From positions 1-7,275 of the forward strand of contig QFOL01000197.1 of NCBI GenBank assembly GCA_003241215.1: a stretch of 7,275 nt of DNA, given 5' to 3'. The translations under genes were made by a program, and so were the position numbers. How positions within the stretch are numbered: the stretch's first letter is position 1; the number at the start of each line of letters is the position of its first letter. The stretch comes from Agrobacterium fabrum. GTDB taxonomy: Bacteria; Pseudomonadota; Alphaproteobacteria; Rhizobiales; Rhizobiaceae. Under the pieces are notes generated by a model. That model worked only from the letters and a program-made list of their open reading frames with translations, was not told the DNA's origin and did no database searches. This document shows, in pieces, positions 1-5,634 of the stretch.

Positions 1-588
1 CGCCTGATCCCAGCTCGCATTGGCTTCGTTCAGCACCTTGATGTCAGGATATTTCTTGAACACTTCGCGATAACCGGCGACGCGGGCTTCGTTTGCCGGG
101 TTGCCGGCAATGCCGTTGATGGCGACGACGCTTCCCTTGCCCTTCAGCGCATCCGCAAGCCATTGCGCGGATTGCGCCGCCCATGCCTTCTGGTCGATGC
201 CGACATAAAGCGCATCCTTCGAGGAGACTTCGGCGTCGGTTGCGATGACGAGAATATTGCGCGCCTTGGCCTGCGCGAAGATCGGATCGAAAGCGGTCGG
301 GCTGCCGGGATTGATAAGGATCGCATCGACGCCCTGGTTCATGAAATTGCGGATATGGCCGATCTGCCCCTGCACATCGACATTGCCGCTCTGAACGACG
401 ACTTCGACCTTGACGCCCTTTTCACCCCACGCCTTTGCGGCGGCCTGGGCTTCTTCAATCATCTGCGTGCGCCATTCGCTGCCGACGAAAGAATTGGAAA
501 GACCGATCTTGAAGCTCTGCTCCTGGGCATACGCCGACGTGCCCGCCGCCAGCACCAAAGCGGCAGCAGCCATCAAATGTCTAAACAT
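1..588 (-). CDS. Sugar ABC transporter periplasmic substrate-binding protein (ribose/CUT2 type), C-terminus cut by window edge
   Basis: This is the N-terminal 196 residues of a solute-binding protein; the reading frame is still open at base 1, so the C-terminal part lies outside the window. A Sec signal peptide is visible: Met, Arg/His, a hydrophobic Ala/Leu core, then an AYA cleavage site near residue 21 followed by QEQ. The mature start (FKIGLSNSFVGSEWR) and the later blocks GVDAILINPGSPTAF, ARNILVIATDAEV, YVGIDQ and VVAINGIAGNPANEAR are typical of the periplasmic binding protein-like I fold of ribose/galactose-type (Peripla_BP_4) receptors. It should bind a sugar or sugar-like ligand in the periplasm and deliver it to a membrane permease, presumably encoded next to the left. 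The start at 588 is supported by GGAGGAG 8 nt upstream; a second ATG five codons in is less well placed. Twin LacI-type operators overlap its promoter. The exact ligand cannot be told. Confidence 0.9.
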   Translation of the reverse strand, partial: MFRHLMAAAALVLAAGTSAYAQEQSFKIGLSNSFVGSEWRTQMIEEAQAAAKAWGEKGVKVEVVVQSGNVDVQGQIGHIRNFMNQGVDAILINPGSPTAFDPIFAQAKARNILVIATDAEVSSKDALYVGIDQKAWAAQSAQWLADALKGKGSVVAINGIAGNPANEARVAGYREVFKKYPDIKVLNEANASWDQA

Positions 589-622
589 GAAATTTGCTCC
601 TCCAAGCACGGTTTTTAACTAA

Positions 623-658
623 TGAAACCGTTTACATTGGTAAATGTAACCGTTTTCA
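623..658. promoter_or_regulatory. Tandem LacI-family operator pair
   Basis: Two 14-bp pseudo-palindromes with central CG, TGAAACCGTTTACA (623-636) and TGTAACCGTTTTCA (645-658), both fit TGwAACCGTTTwCA. This resembles LacI/GalR-family operators (AAnCGnTT core). Their centres are exactly 22 bp apart, about two helical turns, so two dimers would bind the same DNA face. The sites are also arranged as an overall inverted repeat over 622-659. One covers the spacer and -10 of the binding-protein promoter and the other the probable transcription start, a layout expected for repression. LacI regulators commonly control rhizobial sugar ABC operons; no lacI-type gene is in this window, so it may lie to the left or elsewhere. 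Confidence 0.65.
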
Positions 659-670
659 TAGATGAGTCAA
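643..670 (-). promoter_or_regulatory. Predicted sigma-70-type promoter of the ABC binding-protein gene
   Basis: Read on the minus strand, TTGACT (bases 665-670) is separated by 16 nt from TACATT (bases 643-648), giving a good -35 and a moderate -10. It lies about 55 to 80 bases upstream of the start codon. The two LacI-like operators overlap the spacer/-10 and the expected transcription start, which supports the placement. Predicted by eye only. Confidence 0.55.
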
Positions 671-892
671 TCCTGAGAATGATTTTTGTTGCGGCATCCG
701 GAAAGAGACGGAAAAATGAATGCTGGCGGCATTGAAAACCGCGAGCAGAAGAACGAAATGCCTGTCGGTACAGTCGCAACGCCGGGCTTCGGACAAATGC
801 CTTGAGCCTGTTTGCCCGATCAGGTTTACACTTCCCCATGACAAGGGGCTTCCCACATCAAATCGCCAACAATATCAGACAGGAGAACGACC
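659..892. other. Intergenic region between divergent binding-protein and cupin genes
   Basis: Together with the promoter/operator stretch above, this is about 304 bases of non-coding DNA. The cupin-proximal half contains a weak plus-strand promoter candidate: TTGAGC at 802-807, with TTTACA at 825-830 (17-nt gap) or TACACT at 827-832 (19-nt gap). A small imperfect hairpin (TGCT-GCGG stem, 721-747) has no T-run. AGGAGA at 881-886 is the ribosome binding site of the cupin gene. I see no convincing small gene or RNA here. Confidence 0.5.
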
Positions 893-1288
893 ATGGAAAT
901 ATTGCGCGCAGGAACACGGGCATCGGCGAAAGGCCCCGAGGCATGGTTCACGGGTCAGGTCCGCATCGATCCACTTCTTAACCCCTTCGATGCCGAACGG
1001 GTGCAGGGCGCCCAGGTCACCTTCGAACCCGGCGCCCGCACCGCCTGGCACACCCATCCCCTCGGCCAGACCCTGATCGTGGTTTCCGGCCTCGGGCGGG
1101 CGCAGCGCGAAGGCGGTCCGGTGGAGGAAATCCGCCCCGGCGATGTCATATGGTTCGCTCCGGGCGAAAGACACTGGCACGGCGCCGCACCCGATGTCGC
1201 CATGACCCATATTGCGCTTCAGGAGGTTAAGGACGGCAAGGTGGTGGACTGGATGGAGCATGTGACGGACAACCAATATGACGGCTGA
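893..1288 (+). CDS. Single-domain cupin, hydroxynitrile lyase-like (GtHNL type), probably Mn-binding
   Basis: A complete 131-residue small cupin. Cupin motif 1 is [20 protein letters not shown], with His53, His55 and Gln59 as metal ligands (Gln in place of the usual Glu). Motif 2 is [15 protein letters not shown] with His94 as the fourth ligand. From memory, the whole sequence, including [11 protein letters not shown] near the N-terminus and DWMEHVTD near the C-terminus, closely follows the manganese cupin (R)-hydroxynitrile lyases described from acidobacteria such as Granulicella, where the same His/His/Gln/His set binds metal. That activity (cleaving or forming cyanohydrins) may be promiscuous; the physiological role in proteobacteria is unclear. 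It is cytosolic, with no signal peptide. Start: AGGAG 7 nt before the ATG. It lies between the divergent ABC gene and a downstream lysR-type gene on the same strand. Family assignment is firm, function is not. Confidence 0.88.
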   Translation: MEILRAGTRASAKGPEAWFTGQVRIDPLLNPFDAERVQGAQVTFEPGARTAWHTHPLGQTLIVVSGLGRAQREGGPVEEIRPGDVIWFAPGERHWHGAAPDVAMTHIALQEVKDGKVVDWMEHVTDNQYDG

Positions 1289-1375
1289 CGTGGCCAAGCC
1301 GGCATCGCGCGCGGCTCTTCCATGGACCGCCCGGGAATAAAGTCGCCGCAACCGCCAAAACGCCCCACTTTTGCA

Positions 1376-1398
1376 GCCGGCGGAAGTTTTTCGCCGGC
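1376..1398. promoter_or_regulatory. GCCGGCG/CGCCGGC inverted repeat in the lysR-type gene promoter
   Basis: A perfect 7-bp inverted repeat, GCCGGCG (1376-1382) and CGCCGGC (1392-1398), has arms extendable by a G-T and two A-T pairs around a short loop. It sits immediately upstream of, and probably over, the -35 area of the regulator promoter. No T-run follows on either strand, so it is unlikely to be a terminator for the cupin gene. An operator (autoregulation) is the more natural reading, by inference only. Confidence 0.4.
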
Positions 1399-1407
1399 AA
1401 AAATCGC

Positions 1408-1413
1408 TATAAG
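1408..1413 (+). promoter_or_regulatory. Candidate -10 box of the LysR-type regulator gene
   Basis: TATAAG matches the -10 consensus at five of six bases and lies 39 bases upstream of the TTG start. No good -35 hexamer is found at the right distance: the position holds T-rich sequence inside the inverted repeat. The promoter may therefore need an activator or be weak. Confidence 0.4.
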
Positions 1414-1446
1414 GTACAGCCCGCAATTCATTCGAGGAACGCGCCG

Positions 1447-2406
1447 TTGTCACGTTATGCCCCCCGTATCCAGCACCTGAACTGGAACCTGCTGCGAACC
1501 TTTCTGGTCATCGTCGAGGAGGGCAGCATCACGCGCGCAGCCAACCGGCTTTTCGTGCGCCAGCCCTCGGTAACCGCCGCGCTGCAAAAGCTGGAGGAAA
1601 CGCTGGGCTGCCAGCTCATCCAGCGCGACAGCCGCCGTTTCGTGCTGACGGTTCAGGGCGAAATGCTTCGTCAGGAATGTGCTGAAATTTTCCTGCGTGT
1701 CGAGCGTATCGGCGAAAAACTCTCGACCGAGGCGGACGACCTGACGGGTCAGGTGCGTGTCCTCATCGTCACCAATCTCGTGCTGCCGCAGCTCGATCAG
1801 GCGCTGCGCCAGCTCCGGCGGCGTCATCCATCCGTCACCATCCGCATCGATGTCGCCAATACGCAGGATATCGTTCGCGCCATCGGCCAGAAACAGGCCC
1901 CATTCGGCATTTGCCTGCTGCCGAAACCTCTTGCCGGAATGGACTGCAAATTCCTGCTCAGGGAAACATTCGGGATTTATTGCGGTGCTTCCCATCCCTT
2001 TTACGGTCGTGGCGACATCACCATGGAGGAATTGCGGCAGGAAGCCTTCGTGACCTTCACCTGCAGCCAGGAAGGCGGCGCGCTGGAACCGATGATCGCC
2101 CTTCGCGACGGTGTGGGGCTCGGCAAATGGACCGTCGGTTCCAGCCCGCATATGGAAGAAGTCCGGCGAATGATCATCGCCGGCATCGGCGTGGGCATTC
2201 TGCCGCTGGATGCGGCGCGCGGCTTCGAGGAAGATGAGCTTTGGCAGATCCCGCTGCTTCAGGATTCGCTCGGAGCCGACGCCTATTTTCTCCGCAACCC
2301 CGATATGGACCTCGGCGGCGCCGAGCGGGCATTCCTGACGATTTTCGAAAACGAGCTTTTCGATGCGCAGGCGGCGGCGGCCCTTGTGGAAACGGGCGGC
2401 GAATAA
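1447..2406 (+). CDS. LysR-family transcriptional regulator
   Basis: A complete 319-residue protein of normal LysR length. The N-terminal winged helix-turn-helix (about residues 12-71) shows LNWNLLRTFLVIVEEGSITRA, then RQPSVTAALQKLEETLG and a FVLTVQG segment. The rest (about 95-305) is a periplasmic-binding-protein-like effector domain, with GQVRVLIVTNLVLPQLDQAL opening it and MIIAGIGVGILPLDAA near its end. The start is TTG at 1447: GAGGAA lies 7 nt upstream and no in-frame ATG occurs nearby (the ATG at 1457 is out of frame). It lies 158 bases after the cupin gene on the same strand and converges on the carbamoylase-type hydrolase. LysR regulators usually control an adjacent or divergent gene and respond to a pathway metabolite. 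Here the cupin or the hydrolase/symporter locus are candidate targets, but nothing decides between them. Confidence 0.92.
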   Translation: MSRYAPRIQHLNWNLLRTFLVIVEEGSITRAANRLFVRQPSVTAALQKLEETLGCQLIQRDSRRFVLTVQGEMLRQECAEIFLRVERIGEKLSTEADDLTGQVRVLIVTNLVLPQLDQALRQLRRRHPSVTIRIDVANTQDIVRAIGQKQAPFGICLLPKPLAGMDCKFLLRETFGIYCGASHPFYGRGDITMEELRQEAFVTFTCSQEGGALEPMIALRDGVGLGKWTVGSSPHMEEVRRMIIAGIGVGILPLDAARGFEEDELWQIPLLQDSLGADAYFLRNPDMDLGGAERAFLTIFENELFDAQAAAALVETGGE

Positions 2407-2447
2407 GCGAAACGGCAAAAAGCGCACGCACTTTTTACCGTTTCGCT
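2406..2447. terminator. Long hairpin between convergent genes, candidate bidirectional terminator
   Basis: A perfect 10-bp stem, AGCGAAACGG (2406-2415) with CCGTTTCGCT (2438-2447), continues after one mismatch into AAAAAG/CTTTTT (2417-2422 and 2431-2436) around an 8-nt loop. It begins at the last base of the regulator's TAA stop and ends 10 bases before the hydrolase stop codon on the other strand. The symmetry suits both directions. No separate U-run follows the stem: the T-run is inside the 3' arm, so termination efficiency is uncertain. Confidence 0.5.
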
Positions 2448-2457
2448 GATATCGAAG

Positions 2458-3708
2458 TCAGTCCGCGCGGTTCGCACGCTCCAGAACGGCCTGAACCAGC
2501 ACGTTAACACCGGGTTCGATGTCGGCAATCGTGACGTTCTCCGCCTCGTTATGGGAAAGACCGCCCTCGCACGGGGTGAAGATCATCGCCGTCGGCAGAT
2601 ATTCGGCGACATGCATGGCGTCATGCCCGGCCTCGGTAAGGAGGTCCATCGATGAATAACCGAAAGCATCGGTGGCATTGCGGATGAGTTCGATGCAGCC
2701 GGCGTCGAAATGCATGCCGCCATAGGCCCAGCCTTCCTTGACGACGATCCTGCAGCGTGACCGCTCTTCCAGCTCGGGAAGTCTCGCCTTGAAGGCTTCG
2801 AACATGGTGCTGACAACGGCATCGTCGGGGTGGCGCATGTCGCAGGTCATTTCCACGAAATTCGGCAGCGCACCGAGGAGATTGGGTTCCGCCCTGATGC
2901 GCATCGTCGTGGACTTGCCGCCGGTCTCGTGATTGGCCCAGCCGATCTCATTGATCGCCAGCGTCACCTCAGCGGCACCCACCAGCGCATTCCTGCGTGC
3001 CGGCATCGGCGTCGGGCCGACATGGCCGGTCTCGCCATGCACTTCCACCACGAAACCGCGCACGCCGAAAGCACCGGTGACGATGCCGAGTTGTTTGGCC
3101 GCTGCCTCCAATCGTGGCCCCTGTTCGATATGCAGTTCGAACAGACTGTCGAAAGCCTCCGCCGAAATCGCGTCTTTACCCTTGAAGCCGATGCGCTCCA
3201 GCTCGCCGCCAAGCGTAAAGCCATCGCGATCCCTGCGGGAATAGGCGAATTCCGCCGCCTTGGCGCCGGTAAAAACCGCCGAGCCGATCATCGGCGGCTC
3301 GAAACGCGCGCCCTCCTCATTGGTCCAGTTCACAAGGGTGATCGGCCGGCGTGTGGCAATTGCATGGTCGTTCAGCGTGCGCACGAGTTCCAGCCCGGCC
3401 AGCACGCCCAGAATACCGTCGAAGCGGCCGCCATGAACCTGCGTGTCGAGGTGGCTGCCGACCAGCACGGGCTTCGCATCCGCATCGGTTCCTGTCCGTT
3501 CGGCGAAGATATTGCCCACCGCGTCGATCCTGACCGTCAGGCCCGCCTCCTCGCACCAGTGAATGAACTGGTGGCGCATCGCCGCATCCTCGTCGGAAAG
3601 CGCCAGCCGCTTCAGGCCGCCCTTTTCGGTCGCACCGATTTCGGCGGAACGCATCAGCGTCGCCCAAAGGCGTGACATGTCCGGCCGGATATTGCTCAAT
3701 CTCTTCAT
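2458..3708 (-). CDS. M20-family Zn-dependent hydrolase, N-carbamoyl-L-amino-acid hydrolase / allantoate amidohydrolase type
   Basis: A complete 416-residue protein, the usual length for hydantoinase/carbamoylase-family amidases. These cytosolic dimeric enzymes use two metal ions to hydrolyse ureido (N-carbamoyl) C-N bonds, releasing CO2, ammonia and an amino acid. Metal-ligand motifs are all present: GSHLDTQ (His86), GGRFDG (Asp97), NEEG (Glu131/132), ELHIEQGP (His193) and GLSHNE (His386). The dimerisation-domain signature GHVGPTPMPARRNAL, with His229, is intact, as are RAEPNLLGALPN and CDMRHPDD, expected at the substrate site. Nothing appears broken. The start at 3708 has AGGGGA 5 nt upstream. 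It is transcribed away from the MHS symporter gene across a shared regulatory region, so the symporter may import its substrate. Family members include L-carbamoylase, beta-ureidopropionase and allantoate amidohydrolase; sequence alone does not separate them here. Confidence 0.9.
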   Translation of the reverse strand: MKRLSNIRPDMSRLWATLMRSAEIGATEKGGLKRLALSDEDAAMRHQFIHWCEEAGLTVRIDAVGNIFAERTGTDADAKPVLVGSHLDTQVHGGRFDGILGVLAGLELVRTLNDHAIATRRPITLVNWTNEEGARFEPPMIGSAVFTGAKAAEFAYSRRDRDGFTLGGELERIGFKGKDAISAEAFDSLFELHIEQGPRLEAAAKQLGIVTGAFGVRGFVVEVHGETGHVGPTPMPARRNALVGAAEVTLAINEIGWANHETGGKSTTMRIRAEPNLLGALPNFVEMTCDMRHPDDAVVSTMFEAFKARLPELEERSRCRIVVKEGWAYGGMHFDAGCIELIRNATDAFGYSSMDLLTEAGHDAMHVAEYLPTAMIFTPCEGGLSHNEAENVTIADIEPGVNVLVQAVLERANRAD

Positions 3709-4255
3709 TTCGGTCCCCTGTTATGGTCTCGCGGCAGCAATGCCCCGGCGTAACCGGCAGCCCGCAGACGACCTCTTTTCAGTCCGTGGAGTGACAAAGG
3801 GGATAAGACCAAACCGGAAAATTCAAAAATAGATAGATTCGATACTTAGAATAAGAGTGACGGCTTTTCCGGCCGAAAAAGAAATTTCAGCCGCTCAAAA
3901 GACGGGCAGGAACTGCGCAGCCGAGCGGCAAAGAAAAACAGCGCCTGCGATATTTCCCTGATTTTATTATCTATTTCAAAATTCATAGACGGCGCCGAGA
4001 TGCCCGAAAATGCCCAGGATTTGGTCTATAGCGCGGCCCTATGGAAGAAATCTGCATTATCTATTTGTCGAGAGCCTCCCGCTTTCCCATCATTGCGCAA
4101 AACAGGGGAACATCGCAGCATATCGGACTGACGGAGAGAGCCGAAAACGGTTGCTCCGCCGGAAATGGCTATCGTCATCTCGTGCCTCTGGCATGAGGCC
4201 GCTCCGCTTCGTCGTTTCCCCGTTTTCCTTCACGGCAACATAAAGGGGAATGTTC
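3709..4255. promoter_or_regulatory. 547-base divergent intergenic region with palindromes and short repeats
   Basis: Non-coding DNA between the divergent hydrolase and symporter genes, locally AT-rich compared with its surroundings. The nonamer TATCTATTT occurs at 3968-3976 and 4058-4066 and inverted at 3827-3835. Further features are a near-perfect 18-bp palindrome CTTTTCCGGCCGAAAAAG (3864-3881, one mismatched pair), ATTC-N8-GAAT (3837-3852), CTGCGCAG (3913-3920), a 7-bp GCCGCTC/GAGCGGC inverted repeat (3890-3896 and 3923-3929), and a GCCTC/GAGGC hairpin (4184-4199). I find no clear -35/-10 pair on either strand; for the hydrolase, minus-strand TTGAAT with TATCCC 15 nt on is a weak candidate. 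Open frames here show no recognisable family. It probably holds both promoters and the binding sites of at least one regulator. Confidence 0.55.
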
Positions 4256-5572
4256 ATGCAAGGGGAAACCGCATTCGTGGGCTCCGTCGAGAAACAGCCG
4301 GTTGGCGTTCGGCGGATCGCCGTCGCAAGCGTCATCGGCACCACTGTCGAGTGGTACGATCTTTTCGTCTTCGCCACCGCTTCGGCACTGGTCTTCAACA
4401 AGGTCTTCTTTCCGAGCTTCGACGCAATCGTCGGCACGCTTCTGGCCTTCGGCACCTTCGCCTCGGCCTATCTCGCCCGTATCGTCGGCGCAGCACTTTT
4501 CGGTCATTTCGGCGACCGGGTCGGGCGCAAGTCGATGCTGCTCGTTTCCCTGGTCATGATGGGCGTTGCAACCTTCGCCATCGGCCTTCTGCCGAATTAC
4601 GAGCAGATCGGCGTCTGGGCGCCCATCCTGCTCCTGGCGCTGCGCGTCGTGCAGGGTCTCGCGCTCGGCGGCGAATGGGGCGGGGCGGTGCTGATGGCGG
4701 TGGAACATGCGCCGCAGAACCGGCGCGGCCTTTATGGCTCCTGGGTGCAGATCGGCGTTCCGGCCGGGACATTGATCGCCAACCTCGCTTTCCTTGCCAT
4801 CGGTTTCACGATGGCGCCCGAGGACCTGATTTCCTGGGGCTGGCGCATTCCGTTCCTCGTCAGCATTCTTCTGGTCGCCGTCGGCGCCTATGTCCGGCTC
4901 AACACCGCCGAAACCCCGTCCTTCGCCAAGGTGAAGACGGAAGAGGCGACCGTGCGCGTGCCCTTCTTCGAACTACTTTCCAAATCCTGGAAAACAGTTC
5001 TTCTCGGCGGCATCGCCACCATGTCCACCGGATCGTCCTTCAACCTCATCGTCGCCTTCGGCCTGAGCTATGGCACGCAGGCGCTCAACATCTCCCGCAA
5101 TGAGATGCTGGTAATCGTGCTGATTTCCTGCACGGCTTGTATTTTCCTCTTGCCGCTCTTCGGCCTGCTTTCCGACAAGATCGGCCGCCGGCCGGTCATT
5201 CTCGGCGGCATTCTGGCCGAAGCGCTCGTCGCTTTCCCGATGTTCTGGCTGATGGATACCGCCACCTTTGCCGGCGCACTTGCGGGCTACCTGCTGATGA
5301 TGACGGCCTTTGCCGCCAATTACGGCCCGATCGCCACCTTCCTCGCCGAACTTTTCGGCACCAAGGTCCGTTATTCCGGCCTGTCCATCGCCTATATGCT
5401 TTCAGGCGTTCTGGGCAGCGCGCTTACTCCCGTCATCACCACCTGGCTGCTTTCCGCCACCGGCAGCGGCGCTTCCGTCGCCTGGTACATGATCGGCTCC
5501 GCCCTGCTCTCGGCCGTCGCCCTGCTGGCGCTGACCGAAACCGTCAAACGCGATCTGGCCAAGACCAACTGA
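4256..5572 (+). CDS. MFS transporter, metabolite:H+ symporter (MHS) family
   Basis: A complete 438-residue inner-membrane symporter with about 12 hydrophobic segments, related to the ShiA/ProP/KgtP group that imports organic acids, betaines or shikimate-like compounds with protons. Hallmarks: ASVIGTTVEWYDLFVFATAS in the first helix (residues 24-43); loop motif GHFGDRVGRK (83-92) between helices 2 and 3 and its repeat GLLSDKIGRR (303-312); and RVVQGLALGGEWGGAVL (130-146) in helix 4. An ATG at 4250 would add two residues. The ATG at 4256 is preferred because AAAGGGGA is 6 nt from it but practically touches the upstream one. It is divergent from the hydrolase gene and is followed by an intrinsic terminator and an RraA-like gene on the same strand, so it probably imports the substrate or a related compound. 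The actual substrate is not visible. Confidence 0.92.
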   Translation: MQGETAFVGSVEKQPVGVRRIAVASVIGTTVEWYDLFVFATASALVFNKVFFPSFDAIVGTLLAFGTFASAYLARIVGAALFGHFGDRVGRKSMLLVSLVMMGVATFAIGLLPNYEQIGVWAPILLLALRVVQGLALGGEWGGAVLMAVEHAPQNRRGLYGSWVQIGVPAGTLIANLAFLAIGFTMAPEDLISWGWRIPFLVSILLVAVGAYVRLNTAETPSFAKVKTEEATVRVPFFELLSKSWKTVLLGGIATMSTGSSFNLIVAFGLSYGTQALNISRNEMLVIVLISCTACIFLLPLFGLLSDKIGRRPVILGGILAEALVAFPMFWLMDTATFAGALAGYLLMMTAFAANYGPIATFLAELFGTKVRYSGLSIAYMLSGVLGSALTPVITTWLLSATGSGASVAWYMIGSALLSAVALLALTETVKRDLAKTN

Positions 5573-5590
5573 TCCATATTGCCATATCAC

Positions 5591-5623
5591 AGACGCCGGC
5601 CCCCGCGCCGGCGTCTTTCTTTT
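5591..5623 (+). terminator. Strong intrinsic terminator between symporter and RraA-like genes
   Basis: A perfect 10-bp GC-rich stem, AGACGCCGGC (5591-5600) with GCCGGCGTCT (5607-5616), has a 6-nt loop and is followed by TTCTTTT. It begins 18 bases after the symporter stop. Its T-run directly touches the GGAGA ribosome binding site of the next gene. It therefore should end the symporter transcript or attenuate read-through into the RraA-like gene. Confidence 0.85.
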
Positions 5624-5634
5624 GGAGACCACCC

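Noticed and set aside
163..618. 151-codon plus-strand open frame
   Set aside because: It lies antisense to the signal-peptide-bearing ABC binding protein, has low-complexity Arg/Ala-rich content and no ribosome binding site; it is a shadow of high-GC coding DNA.
721..747. Small imperfect hairpin in the binding-protein/cupin intergenic region
   Set aside because: Short arms with a mismatch and no T-run on either strand; no basis to call a terminator or RNA element.
1450..2427. 325-codon minus-strand open frame across the LysR gene
   Set aside because: Although long, it is exactly antisense to a clear LysR protein, has no family motifs and is His/Arg-rich as expected of a complement-strand artefact.
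2830..3675. 281-codon plus-strand open frame antisense to the hydrolase
   Set aside because: The opposite strand encodes an intact M20 hydrolase with all metal ligands; this frame has no recognisable domain.
4143..4152. GAAAACGGTT, identical to ten bases of one LacI-like operator
   Set aside because: The flanking half-site (TGCTC) lacks the symmetric CA end, there is no second copy nearby, and a 10-base match can arise by chance; not called an operator.
4010..4243. 77-codon open frame in the intergenic region upstream of the symporter
   Set aside because: No ribosome binding site, no hydrophobic or domain pattern, and it spans repeats and probable regulatory DNA.
5137..5634. Upstream in-frame extension of the RraA-like gene into the symporter gene
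   Set aside because: The extension overlaps the symporter in another frame, is Arg/His-rich, and would read through the terminator; the ATG at 5635 has a good ribosome binding site and matches family length.
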